Positions 1-7,416 of a stretch of 33,399 nucleotides of DNA are shown here, piece after piece (position 1 is the first letter of the stretch; every line of letters begins with the position of its first letter). A program made the position numbers and the translations under genes. The notes under the pieces are model-generated. The model was not told where the DNA came from. It made no database searches and was given only the letters and a program-made list of their open reading frames with translations. Where the stretch lies: assembly GCA_947311725.1 (NCBI GenBank), contig CAMZLR010000040.1, positions 1 to 33,399 of the forward strand. Direction: 5' to 3'. The stretch comes from Candidatus Campbelliibacteriota bacterium (GTDB lineage Bacteria > Patescibacteriota > Minisyncoccia > Phycocordibacterales > UBA1006).

Positions 1-73
1 CATTTATATTTTTTTTATTTGCTGCATCTTTTACAATATCACGATTTTCACGAATAAATTTTATATCTAACAT
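1..73 (-). CDS. serS: Seryl-tRNA synthetase, N-terminal fragment (cut by window edge)
   Basis: Reading leftward from the ATG at 73 gives about 24 codons beginning MLDIKFIRENRDIVKDAA, the characteristic first helix of the SerRS tRNA-binding coiled-coil arm. The enzyme charges tRNA-Ser with serine in the cytoplasm. Only the N-terminus lies in the window, so the catalytic core cannot be seen. A TATACT box ends 7 bases before the ATG, so the mRNA is probably leaderless. It is divergent from dprA. Confidence 0.8.
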   Translation of the reverse strand, partial: MLDIKFIRENRDIVKDAANKKNIN

Positions 74-137
74 ATTATGTAGTATAAAAGAAAAAGTTTT
101 TTTTGAAAGTAAAAAATTAAAAATTAAGTAAATTAAC

Positions 138-164
138 GCACTGATTTTAATATCAGTGCTTTTT
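138..164 (+). terminator. Hairpin plus T-run between divergent serS and dprA
   Basis: GCACTGAT (138-145) pairs with ATCAGTGC (152-159) across a 6-base loop and is followed by five T. It has the form of an intrinsic terminator on the plus strand. It lies upstream of both divergent genes, so it ends no visible gene. Confidence 0.6.
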
Positions 165-223
165 CATATCATAAAATTATCAATCTAATATAAGATATCA
201 ACTTTAAAAAGTTAAACAAAATC

Positions 224-232
224 TGTTATAAT
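224..232 (+). promoter_or_regulatory. Extended -10 promoter of dprA (leaderless)
   Basis: TG-T-TATAAT, with TATAAT at 227-232 and six bases before the dprA ATG at 239. Transcription would start at or next to the A of the ATG, leaving no room for a Shine-Dalgarno site. No good -35 box is seen. This is the type example of the window's commonest promoter. Confidence 0.75.
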
Positions 233-238
233 AAAAAT

Positions 239-1081
239 ATGCAAGAATCTAAAATCCCGAAACTTTTACAAGAAATTCCAGATGCACCAAAAAAACTTTA
301 TAAAATAGGAGAAATTCCTGATCAAGAAAAAAATATTTTTCTAACCGTTATAGGGTCAAGAAAATATACATCTTATGGAAAATCTGTTTGTGAAAAGCTC
401 ATTTCAGGACTTTCTGGTTACCCGTTCGTTATTGTCTCAGGACTTGCTCTTGGAATCGATTCAATAGCACATCGTTCTGCCATTGATAATAAATTGATTA
501 CGGTTGCTATTCCTGGTTCTGGACTAGATGAATCAGTTCTCTATCCAGCTACAAATAGAAATCTCGCAAAAGAAATTCTACAAAAAGGAGGGTGTCTACT
601 TTCAGAATTAGAACCAAAAACAAAGGCAGCACCATGGACATTCCCCCAACGAAACAGAATCATGGCAGGAATATCCCATGCTGTTCTTGTTATTGAAGCA
701 GAAAATAAATCTGGAACACGTATAACAGCACGACTATCAACTGAATATAATCGAGAAGTTTTTTCTGTACCAGGATCAATTTTTTCTTCCGCAAGTGAAG
801 GATGTAATGAACTTATCCGTGAAGGAGCAACTCCAATTACAAGCGCAAAAGATATTCTTAATTATTTTCATTTGCTAGATGAAAAAAACCCAACACAACA
901 ACAAATGATAGCTCTTTCTCGCGAAGAAGAAAAAGTCATTGAACTTCTTAATACTCCGCTTTCACGTAATGCTTTGTCTGAAAAATTGGCCATACCTATT
1001 ATAAAAGTAAATATTCTACTATCTTCTATGGAAATAAAAGGTCTTATTGGAGAAAACCTTGGAAAAATATATAAAAAATGA
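239..1081 (+). CDS. dprA: DNA-processing protein DprA
   Basis: DprA binds incoming single-stranded DNA and loads RecA during natural transformation. The Rossmann-like DprA core occupies about residues 30-215: VIGSRKYTSYG, the SGLALGIDSIAH segment, GSGLD...YPATN, the FPQRNRIMAGIS block, and SGTRITA ending in VFSVPGS. A winged-helix-like tail follows (about 225-280: EEEKVIELL...LSEKLAIPIIKVNILLSSMEIKGLI), as in many DprA proteins. At 280 residues it is somewhat shorter than the usual 300-380, lacking an N-terminal SAM-like domain. The start is fixed by the leaderless promoter six bases upstream. It is the only gene here ending in TGA. CPR genomes commonly keep dprA with comEC and type IV pili, so competence is plausible, but no other competence gene is in the window. 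Confidence 0.95.
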   Translation: MQESKIPKLLQEIPDAPKKLYKIGEIPDQEKNIFLTVIGSRKYTSYGKSVCEKLISGLSGYPFVIVSGLALGIDSIAHRSAIDNKLITVAIPGSGLDESVLYPATNRNLAKEILQKGGCLLSELEPKTKAAPWTFPQRNRIMAGISHAVLVIEAENKSGTRITARLSTEYNREVFSVPGSIFSSASEGCNELIREGATPITSAKDILNYFHLLDEKNPTQQQMIALSREEEKVIELLNTPLSRNALSEKLAIPIIKVNILLSSMEIKGLIGENLGKIYKK

Positions 1082-1118
1082 TATTTGTTAATGGCAAATA
1101 CCAACAAAATAATTACAA

Positions 1119-1292
1119 TGGATTCTGAAATAAATTCAAGGTGATAAGTTTTGGTTTTTTAAAGACCTTAGAAGACTAATTCTTGCTGACCTATTTCGTT
1201 TCACAACAGAGATCATCAAGGCTTAGTCTTTTAGGTTCTGAGTTTTTTGATTTAACAATGTAATGAGATTGCTTCGTATCTCGCAATGGCAG
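1119..1292. repeat. Decayed dispersed-repeat spacer with MITE-like inverted repeat
   Basis: The 415-base spacer 1082-1496 has no credible gene before the promoter at 1372. Three elements are visible. (a) 1119-1147 starts GGATTCTGAAATAAATTC, resembling dispersed palindromic intergenic repeats known in other AT-rich bacteria. (b) 1163-1179 and 1223-1239 are imperfect inverted repeats (14 of 17 paired, AGACCTTAGAAGACTAA at the left) separated by 43 bases, a MITE-like shape. (c) 1264-1291 contains GAGAT/ATCTC and ATTGC/GCAAT alternative stems around TTCGT. All look degenerate. Resemblance to known repeats is from memory, not a search. Confidence 0.45.
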
Positions 1293-1371
1293 ATATAAAC
1301 AAAAATATAAAAAGGTGAATAATGAAAACATAAACAAAAAAAGGTTATTCATATTTTTATCAAAATTTCAC

Positions 1372-1403
1372 TTGACAACTCTCTCTCTCTCTCTTGCTAT
1401 AAT
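1372..1403 (+). promoter_or_regulatory. CT-microsatellite promoter, copy 1 (8 CT units, 20-base spacer)
   Basis: Consensus TTGACA at 1372-1377 and TATAAT at 1398-1403, preceded by TG-C to make an extended -10. The 20-base spacer is almost entirely (CT)8. Near-identical to copies at 3183 and 20890. The predicted transcript starts about 1410 and has a leader of about 87 bases, unlike the leaderless genes nearby. Bases 1404-1445 match 3215-3256 at 38 of 42 positions. Confidence 0.8.
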
Positions 1404-1496
1404 AGAACCGAATAGCTTTCACAATATGTGATTAACAAGATGGCGAAATTAGACTAATTTAGTTCAATTTATATTTAAAAACTTAATATATTAGTT

Positions 1497-2066
1497 ATGA
1501 AAAACTTAAAAGATATAGAAAAAATAAAACAACTTCTGATGGTTGAGAAAAAATCATCAATATTCTTTTATGTATTGTTAAATATATTTTTTTCAGTATT
1601 TGTAGGATTAGTTATTGCAATAATAATATTATTAATTGTAGGAGTCATTACCTATATTGAGATTTTTAATAACATACTAGAAATATTACGTCAAAATATT
1701 ATAATCATTGCATTAATTTCAATATTTCAACCGATGTTATGGTTATTTCCGTTATTAACATGGAAAGATATAAAAAAAATAAAAAAACAGAATAAAAAAT
1801 ATGAAAAATCTCGTAGTGAAGTAAAAAACATGGTAAAAGAAAACCCTGAAATAATTAATGATTTGAATGAATATATTAAAAAATTATCAAATCATGAAAT
1901 AACAATCCATTATAAATTCGAATTTACAGAAGAACTCGTAGATAAGGATTATTTTGAAAGAGAAAAATTTATTAAGAGAAAATATGAAGCATCAGAGGAG
2001 TTTTCAAAATATTTCAGAATAGTACTAACAAGAAGAGAATTGAAGAAATTATTAGAATTAAAATAA
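1497..2066 (+). CDS. Small membrane protein with two TM helices and charged tail
   Basis: I recognise no family. The 189-residue protein has a short charged N-terminus, two hydrophobic segments (about residues 22-55 and 66-88), and a highly charged C-terminal half rich in Lys and Glu, probably cytoplasmic and partly coiled (KKIKKQNKKYEKSRSEVK). The ATG at 1497 has no Shine-Dalgarno sequence, but the A-rich bases before it (TTTAAAAACTTAATAT) match those before the lipoprotein gene at 3303. It is a self-contained unit: CT promoter, structured leader, one ORF, terminator. The shared promoter suggests co-regulation with the genes at 3303 and 20953. Confidence 0.75.
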   Translation: MKNLKDIEKIKQLLMVEKKSSIFFYVLLNIFFSVFVGLVIAIIILLIVGVITYIEIFNNILEILRQNIIIIALISIFQPMLWLFPLLTWKDIKKIKKQNKKYEKSRSEVKNMVKENPEIINDLNEYIKKLSNHEITIHYKFEFTEELVDKDYFEREKFIKRKYEASEEFSKYFRIVLTRRELKKLLELK

Positions 2067-2080
2067 AAAAATAACAAAAA

Positions 2081-2107
2081 AACCTGTAATTAAATTACAG
2101 GTTTTTT
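2081..2107. terminator. Bidirectional terminator between the 1497 gene and ackA
   Basis: AACCTGTAA pairs with TTACAGGTT and is flanked by an A-run and a T-run, so it works for both converging genes. The ackA stop codon (2095-2097) is inside the hairpin loop/right arm, a tight 3'-end arrangement. Confidence 0.85.
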
Positions 2108-3114
2108 ATTTCATCAAAAATTACTTTCTCCTCGTCCACATCAATAACGTAAATATCTTTTTTTGTGAGTCCAAGCTTTTTTACTCTTTTTAGAACTTCA
2201 TTTCTCAAATAAGTATTTCCATAACCAATTCCTCCGGAAAATACAAGTGCATCTATTCCCTGCATAAGTCCTGCATAGCCCCAAATTTTTTCAGTAATTT
2301 CAGCTACAAAAATATCAAAAGCTAATTTTTCTTTTTTATTCCCTTTTTGTGCCTTTCTAAAAATACTCAATGTGTCTTTTGTTCCAGTTAAACCTAAAAA
2401 ACCAGATTCAAAGCTAAGAATATGTGATATTTCATCTATTGTTTTATTTTCTTTATGTGAAAGAATTTTATCTAAATCTGAATCTACATCACCAGATCTA
2501 GTAGTCATCATAATCCCAGAGATAGGAGTCAAACCCATAGATGTACAAAATGATTTTCCATTCTTTACAGCAGTAACAGAACAACCACCACCAAGATGTG
2601 CAAAGATAATTTTTTTAGGCATAAGAAGTTTCTGTTTTTTCCTTTTTTCTTTTAATTCTCTATAAGCAGATTGTATGGCAATTCCATGAAATCCATATTT
2701 TTTAATCTTATATTTCTTTGCAAGTTTTACTGGAATAGCATAAGTAGATAAATATTCTGGAATAGTTGTGTGGAAAGCAGTATCAAAAGAAGCATACTTA
2801 ACTATTTTAGGAAAAGTTTTTTCCATTTTTTCTATTACATCAATGTCTTGTTTGTTATGTATTGGTGCAAAATCAATATACTCTATAATTTTTTTCTTTA
2901 AAGATTTTGTGATTTTTGAAGTTTTAGAAATATCTCCTCCGTGAACTATACGTATTCCAATCTTTTCAATATCTTTTAAAGAATATAGAAATCTTTCTTC
3001 TCCTTTAATTTCAGTGATTTTATATACAAATTCATCTAACATTCCACCATTATTATCAAAGACTTTGTATTTAGTAGAGGTAGAACCTGGATTTATAATA
3101 AGTATCTTTTTCAT
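2095..3114 (-). CDS. ackA: Acetate kinase-like ASKHA enzyme, short form
   Basis: Expected reaction: acetyl phosphate + ADP to acetate + ATP. Family motifs in order: NPGSTSTK at the N-terminus, RIVHGG, FDTAFHTTIPEYL, KYGFHG, HLGGGCS, TSMGLTPISG and TTRSGDVD, which carries the phosphate-binding Arg. The protein is 339 residues, against about 400 in the family. The late GIGEN motif, whose Glu binds Mg2+, reads GGIGYGN here, so metal binding may differ. An upstream in-frame extension of 25 codons exists, but a TATAAT box lies six bases before the ATG at 3114, which yields the canonical MKKILIINPGS start. Phosphoketolase (xfp), which makes acetyl phosphate, is nearby on the same strand. Butyrate or propionate kinase is the alternative. 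Confidence 0.82.
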   Translation of the reverse strand: MKKILIINPGSTSTKYKVFDNNGGMLDEFVYKITEIKGEERFLYSLKDIEKIGIRIVHGGDISKTSKITKSLKKKIIEYIDFAPIHNKQDIDVIEKMEKTFPKIVKYASFDTAFHTTIPEYLSTYAIPVKLAKKYKIKKYGFHGIAIQSAYRELKEKRKKQKLLMPKKIIFAHLGGGCSVTAVKNGKSFCTSMGLTPISGIMMTTRSGDVDSDLDKILSHKENKTIDEISHILSFESGFLGLTGTKDTLSIFRKAQKGNKKEKLAFDIFVAEITEKIWGYAGLMQGIDALVFSGGIGYGNTYLRNEVLKRVKKLGLTKKDIYVIDVDEEKVIFDEIKNL

Positions 3115-3182
3115 AAATATATTATAAACCATAGTAATAAAAAAAACGAAAAATAAGATCCATAAATTTAACAAAAATGCAC

Positions 3183-3214
3183 TTGACAACTCTCTCTCTC
3201 TCTCTTGCTATAAT
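3183..3214 (+). promoter_or_regulatory. CT-microsatellite promoter, copy 2 (8 CT units, 20-base spacer)
   Basis: TTGACA at 3183-3188 and TG-C-TATAAT with the hexamer at 3209-3214, separated by 20 bases containing (CT)8. The core is identical to copy 1, and the match extends 42 bases downstream into the transcript (3215-3256) with four transitions. Confidence 0.8.
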
Positions 3215-3302
3215 AGAACCGAATAGCTTTCATAACATGTGATTAACAGGACGGCGTATAGAATTTATTTCTATTTAAATTTAAAAACTTAATATTTTGA
3301 TT

Positions 3303-3734
3303 ATGAGAAAATTATTTTTAATATCAGTAATCTTTTCAACTTTATTTTTTATTTCTTCATGTAAAGAGAAAAACTATTCAGAACAAGAATATAGAATTTC
3401 TTATGTATATGATTACAATAAAAAACCACCAAAAATTATTTTGTATTTATATCCAAGAGTTATACAGACAGACGAAAAATCATGTGGAGGATATTACGTC
3501 TTAACAAAAGATGAAATTTTAAAAGAAATGGAAAAAATGGGTCACGTGCCAGCAGACACAAATTACTTTTCTTTTTATAAAAAAAGAAAGTATTTACATG
3601 GGATATATATAGTTATTGATACTAGTGTTGTAGACAATACCAGTAAGTTTGAGACATATAAGGAGTACAGATTTACTAATTATTTAAAAAATAACTCTAA
3701 TTTAGATAGATATTATCTTGCTATAAAAAAATAA
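3303..3734 (+). CDS. Putative lipoprotein of unknown function
   Basis: The 143-residue product starts MRKLFLISVIFSTLFFISSC, a classic lipoprotein signal peptide with lipobox I-S-S-C and predicted acylation at Cys20. The mature part (about 123 residues) has no family I recognise; it includes a KSCGGYYVLTKDEI segment and many Tyr and Lys residues. An upstream in-frame TTG (3297) is possible but the ATG at 3303 makes a better signal peptide. It sits alone between ackA and xfp on the opposite strand, with its own CT promoter, leader and terminator. It is probably surface-exposed. Shared leader and promoter with the 1497 membrane protein suggest coordinated or phase-variable expression. Confidence 0.78.
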   Translation: MRKLFLISVIFSTLFFISSCKEKNYSEQEYRISYVYDYNKKPPKIILYLYPRVIQTDEKSCGGYYVLTKDEILKEMEKMGHVPADTNYFSFYKKRKYLHGIYIVIDTSVVDNTSKFETYKEYRFTNYLKNNSNLDRYYLAIKK

Positions 3735-3748
3735 AAATTAAAAATAAA

Positions 3749-3779
3749 AAACAGATTGTATAACACAACCTGTTTTTTT
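3749..3779 (+). terminator. Terminator of lipoprotein gene
   Basis: AACAG-TTG / CAA-CTGTT imperfect stem followed by seven T, 15 bases after the lipoprotein stop. An A-run on the other side may let it serve the converging 3781-4038 gene too. Confidence 0.7.
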
Positions 3780-3780
3780 A

Positions 3781-4038
3781 TTATTTACCATTCCAATCCT
3801 GTTCATTCTTTAGAGAATTTTTTAAAAAAATTATTTGTTTTATTGTAAATTTCTTATATTCGGAAATTTTAATTAGATGTCTCTTTTTACATTCAACACA
3901 ATATAAATGCCCATTCATTTTATTATAAGAATGAAAAATCCTAAAATCATTTTCACCTATCTGAATGGATGGAGAAAAATCATAAATATTACCTATGTGA
4001 CCACAACCTACACAAATATGATTAGCTGTCTTTCCCAT
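3781..4038 (-). CDS. Small zinc-ribbon-like protein
   Basis: The 85-residue protein has two CxxC knuckles, ICVGCGHIG near residue 9 and LYCVECKKRH near residue 46, spaced as in a zinc ribbon, with a Lys-rich C-terminus. No specific family recognised. The ATG at 4038 overlaps the end of xfp by 17 bases in another frame, so the gene is probably co-transcribed and translationally coupled with phosphoketolase. A longer start at 4080 exists but would overlap xfp further, and MGKTANHICVGC is a more natural N-terminus. A regulatory or RNA-binding role is possible but not shown. Confidence 0.65.
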   Translation of the reverse strand: MGKTANHICVGCGHIGNIYDFSPSIQIGENDFRIFHSYNKMNGHLYCVECKKRHLIKISEYKKFTIKQIIFLKNSLKNEQDWNGK

Positions 4039-6379
4039 ACCCACTAATATTCCAATCCTTGATAGATTTAGGATCAACATGGTTTTTTTTAATATATTTC
4101 TTTTCCCAGTCTAATTTACTTTTAGAAAATTCTAAAATTTCTTCATATAAATCAGAATCAATCTTTCCTTGTCTATGTGCAAAATATGCAACATCTTTCA
4201 ATAAATGAAAACGAGTCAATTTATTTCTAGATTTCATATCGAAAGGAGATGTAGTTGAGCCATGTTCTTCATAACCATGAATAATAACTCTATCTGAAAT
4301 ATTATAATCATATATTAGTTTTTTAATTGAGTCTGGATAACCATGATAATTAAATATCACACCTTTATTATTTGTGAAAAATCTATCTATAATTTCTTCC
4401 TTTGTAAACCTTGAATCTATTTCATTCAACACATCAAGTGTGAAAATATTTACAAATCTAATTTTTAAATCTAATAATTTTGCACGAACAAGTTCTAGTC
4501 CAGCAATAGCTTCTTCTGTAACATAATCACCAGCAGTTACTATAATAACATCAGGATTTTCATCAGAATATCTATCCCATATCATAATACCATCATCTGC
4601 CTGCTGTCGTGCTTCTTCAAGCGTAAGCCACGTCCTAGTCATCTTCTTACCACACACAATAATATTCAAAGAATTATAAGAATTCATTGTTTTTTCTATA
4701 GCAAGTTTCATTAAGTTCTTATCTGCTGGAAAATATACTGATACTATATTTCTATCTCTATCTAGATTTGATGCTATAAAAGATGGATTTTGATGTGAGA
4801 AGCCATTATGGTCTTGCCTTTCAAGAAGTGATGACAATATTATATTTATAGATGGAACAGGTTTTCTAAAAGAAACATTTCTAGCTATCTTAATGAACTT
4901 TACATATTGATCAGCCATAGAAGCAACTATCTGTGTAAAAGCTTCATAACTTATGATATAACCATATCTTCCAGTTAATGTATAACCCCACAGCATACCA
5001 AATAAAACATTTTCAGATAACATTTCTATAACACGTCCAGACCTACCAAAATCTATATCCCATTTTTCATTAGGAAGTTGCCACACACGTCTAGTTGATT
5101 TAAATACACCATCTAATTTATTAGAATAAGTCTCATCAGGAGAAAATAATCTAATCTCATTACCAAGATTAATAAGGTCACCTATATAATCTCCAGCTTC
5201 ATGCATAGAACTCCTATTAGTATTTTTAATAAAATCTTGACTATTATATACATCTTCAAAATTAGGTACATTAGATTTTAATGTATACTCTCCATGAGCA
5301 TATTTTGAATCGCCAATTCTCCGTCCTTTTTTGGGTATAATTGATTTAATACCATCAGAAAAAATAATATTATTATCTTTATCGAAAGAAACTAATTCAT
5401 TAATATTATATGAATACATCCATTTATTTAACATTTCAATCTCTTCTAATGATTCATGTAAATTATCAAATACAATCTGATGAGAAAAATTATTACCGAC
5501 TATTTTCTTACTTTCAGTATCCTTTATAGCAGTCATTCCTTTTGGTGTTTTCATTATAATCATAGGCCAATTTGGTACACCTTCTTTATTATTTTCTTTT
5601 ATATTCGTAATCTCTTTAATTACATTATCAAATACATAAATTGCTTTTTCATGAAAATCTAATGTATTTTCAGCTTCAATAAAATATGGATTCCAACCAA
5701 GGGCTTCAAAATATTTTTGTATATCATCATCAGACATACGACCAAATATTGTAGGACCTGATATTTTATATCCATTCAAATGTAAAACAGGTAGAACAAC
5801 GCCATCAGTTTCCACTGATATAAATTTATTAATATGCCAAGAGCTGGCCATAGTCGCTGTCTCAGCTTCTCCATCGCCTATTATACATATATTAATGAGT
5901 TTCTTGTTATCAAAAACAGAACCAGTGGCAACAGATAACGAATACCCTAATTCCCCACCCTCAACAATTACACCAGGAGCTTCTGGATTTAGATGAGATG
6001 GATATCCGTACGGAACAGAAAATTCTGAAATGACATATTCAATTCCTTTTTTAGTATATGGAACTTTTTCAGGATAAAAGTTGGAGAGTGACCCTTCTAC
6101 TAAAATATTTGATTGATATGCAGGAAAACCATGACCAGGACCAACCGTTAACATAAAATCATATTCATCATGAATATTTATCAATCTATTCGTGTGTGCA
6201 TATACTAAATTGATTCCAGGACATGTTCCCCAATGACCTAGTAATCGTTCCTTAATATCCTTTTTTTCTATCTTACGTTTAAGAAAAAAATTATCTTTTA
6301 AAAAAATTTGTGCAGCAGATAAATAATTTGTTAGACGTGTATACTCATCTAAAACTTTTATTTCTTTTTCTTTATTCAT
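4022..6379 (-). CDS. xfp: Xylulose-5-phosphate/fructose-6-phosphate phosphoketolase
   Basis: A thiamine diphosphate enzyme that splits xylulose 5-phosphate (or fructose 6-phosphate) with phosphate to acetyl phosphate plus glyceraldehyde 3-phosphate (or erythrose 4-phosphate). The length of 785 residues is normal. Visible signatures: LGHWGTCPGINLVYAHTNRL and GPGHGFPAYQSN near the N-terminus, the ThDP motif GDGEAETA (about residue 167), the WQLPNEKWD region, and ERQDHNGFSHQNPSF in the pyrimidine domain. The C-terminal domain (from about 590) contains VIIVTAGDYVTEEAIAG and HGYEEHGSTTSPFDM, as in the family. A TG-T-TATAAT box stands six bases before the ATG, so the mRNA is probably leaderless. 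With ackA it forms a fermentative ATP-yielding route. Specificity for Xu5P versus F6P cannot be told by eye. Confidence 0.96.
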   Translation of the reverse strand: MNKEKEIKVLDEYTRLTNYLSAAQIFLKDNFFLKRKIEKKDIKERLLGHWGTCPGINLVYAHTNRLINIHDEYDFMLTVGPGHGFPAYQSNILVEGSLSNFYPEKVPYTKKGIEYVISEFSVPYGYPSHLNPEAPGVIVEGGELGYSLSVATGSVFDNKKLINICIIGDGEAETATMASSWHINKFISVETDGVVLPVLHLNGYKISGPTIFGRMSDDDIQKYFEALGWNPYFIEAENTLDFHEKAIYVFDNVIKEITNIKENNKEGVPNWPMIIMKTPKGMTAIKDTESKKIVGNNFSHQIVFDNLHESLEEIEMLNKWMYSYNINELVSFDKDNNIIFSDGIKSIIPKKGRRIGDSKYAHGEYTLKSNVPNFEDVYNSQDFIKNTNRSSMHEAGDYIGDLINLGNEIRLFSPDETYSNKLDGVFKSTRRVWQLPNEKWDIDFGRSGRVIEMLSENVLFGMLWGYTLTGRYGYIISYEAFTQIVASMADQYVKFIKIARNVSFRKPVPSINIILSSLLERQDHNGFSHQNPSFIASNLDRDRNIVSVYFPADKNLMKLAIEKTMNSYNSLNIIVCGKKMTRTWLTLEEARQQADDGIMIWDRYSDENPDVIIVTAGDYVTEEAIAGLELVRAKLLDLKIRFVNIFTLDVLNEIDSRFTKEEIIDRFFTNNKGVIFNYHGYPDSIKKLIYDYNISDRVIIHGYEEHGSTTSPFDMKSRNKLTRFHLLKDVAYFAHRQGKIDSDLYEEILEFSKSKLDWEKKYIKKNHVDPKSIKDWNISGYGKDS

Positions 6380-6485
6380 ATTAATATTATAACAAAAACT
6401 AATATTTTAGTCTCATTCAATAAAACAAACATGAAAATTAATTCTTGTATTTTTTATTTATACAAAAGATTGTTATAATAAAAAC

Positions 6486-7202
6486 ATGAAAGAACTAATT
6501 TTTATAGACACAGAAACAACTGGAACTGGACAAAATGATAGACTCATTCAAGTTGCTTATAGAACTACAGATAATACAGATGTTAACGAATTCTTTAATC
6601 CAAATAAATCAATTGAAATTTCAGCTATGGTAGTACATCATATAACTGAAAAAATGATAAAAGATAAACCTAAATTTAAAGATTCAATAGTCTACAACGA
6701 CCTAAAAGAACGTTTCTCACGCGGTGATATTTTTATTGCACATAATGCAAAATTTGATATTGATATGATTGAGAAAGAAGGCTTAAAAGTAGGAAGTTTT
6801 ATAGATACACTTAAAATAGCACGTTATTTAGACAATGAATCAAAAATAGAATCATATGCAATGCAATATCTACGCTATCTATTAGGAATAGAAATTGAAG
6901 CTACTGCTCATGATGCATGGGGAGATATTCTCGTATTAGAAAAATTATTCTATAGACTTCTTAAGAAGTTAATGGAATCACAGGATATATCAAAAAATGA
7001 AGCACTAGAAAAAATGATAGATATATCTCTAAAACCATCTTTAATTAAGATTATTAACTTTGGAAAACATAAAGGAGAAAAACTAGAAGATATTGCAAAA
7101 AACGATCCAGGATATCTTAAATGGTTACTCAATGAAAAGATGAAAGATGAAAAAAATGAAGAAGATTGGATATATTCAATAAAACACTATCTACATATAT
7201 AG
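6486..7202 (+). CDS. DnaQ-like 3'-5' exonuclease with DUF3820-like C-terminus
   Basis: An RNase T/DnaQ-fold exonuclease domain (residues 1-160) shows Exo I FIDTETTGTG, Exo II HNAKFDIDMI, and Exo III with AHDAWGDI, i.e. the DEDDh-type acidic residues and His. A C-terminal segment (about 185-235, INFGKHKGEKLEDIA followed by DPGYLKWLL) matches the DUF3820-type motif often fused to such nucleases. Likely a DNA proofreading or repair/RNA-trimming exonuclease; it is too short and lacks context to be called a polymerase epsilon subunit. TG-T-TATAAT ends six bases before the ATG. It is divergent from xfp, with 106 bases between the start codons. Confidence 0.88.
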   Translation: MKELIFIDTETTGTGQNDRLIQVAYRTTDNTDVNEFFNPNKSIEISAMVVHHITEKMIKDKPKFKDSIVYNDLKERFSRGDIFIAHNAKFDIDMIEKEGLKVGSFIDTLKIARYLDNESKIESYAMQYLRYLLGIEIEATAHDAWGDILVLEKLFYRLLKKLMESQDISKNEALEKMIDISLKPSLIKIINFGKHKGEKLEDIAKNDPGYLKWLLNEKMKDEKNEEDWIYSIKHYLHI

Positions 7203-7211
7203 TGTTTTATT
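7181..7211 (+). terminator. Terminator overlapping exonuclease stop
   Basis: AAAACACTAT (7181-7190) pairs with ATAGTGTTTT (7199-7208), followed by ATTTTA. The left arm encodes the last codons, so the hairpin lies partly in the coding region. Confidence 0.75.
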
Positions 7212-7387
7212 TTATCTAAAAAAAATATAATTAGCTTGCAATTAAATTATATCGATATATACTGTAATAGTTAATTACTACTCCTTTAGTGCAAATAATA
7301 AAAATAAAATATTTAATATATTTTTAAAAAACGAGCAGTAAACTACATATTACAAATTATGTATTTTATATACAAGTAATATACTTT

Positions 7388-7405
7388 CTCTCTAGAGAGT
7401 ATAAA
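7388..7405 (+). promoter_or_regulatory. Palindrome abutting the -10 box of the RNase J gene
   Basis: A 12-base perfect palindrome CTCTCTAGAGAG (7388-7399) is followed directly by TATAAA (7400-7405), 11 bases before the ATG at 7417. ATACT upstream and AGTAT downstream extend the dyad. It could be an operator or a short hairpin at the transcript start. The CTCTCT half echoes the CT-tract promoters. The rest of 7203-7416 shows no gene. Confidence 0.45.
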
Positions 7406-7416
7406 AAATAAAAAAA

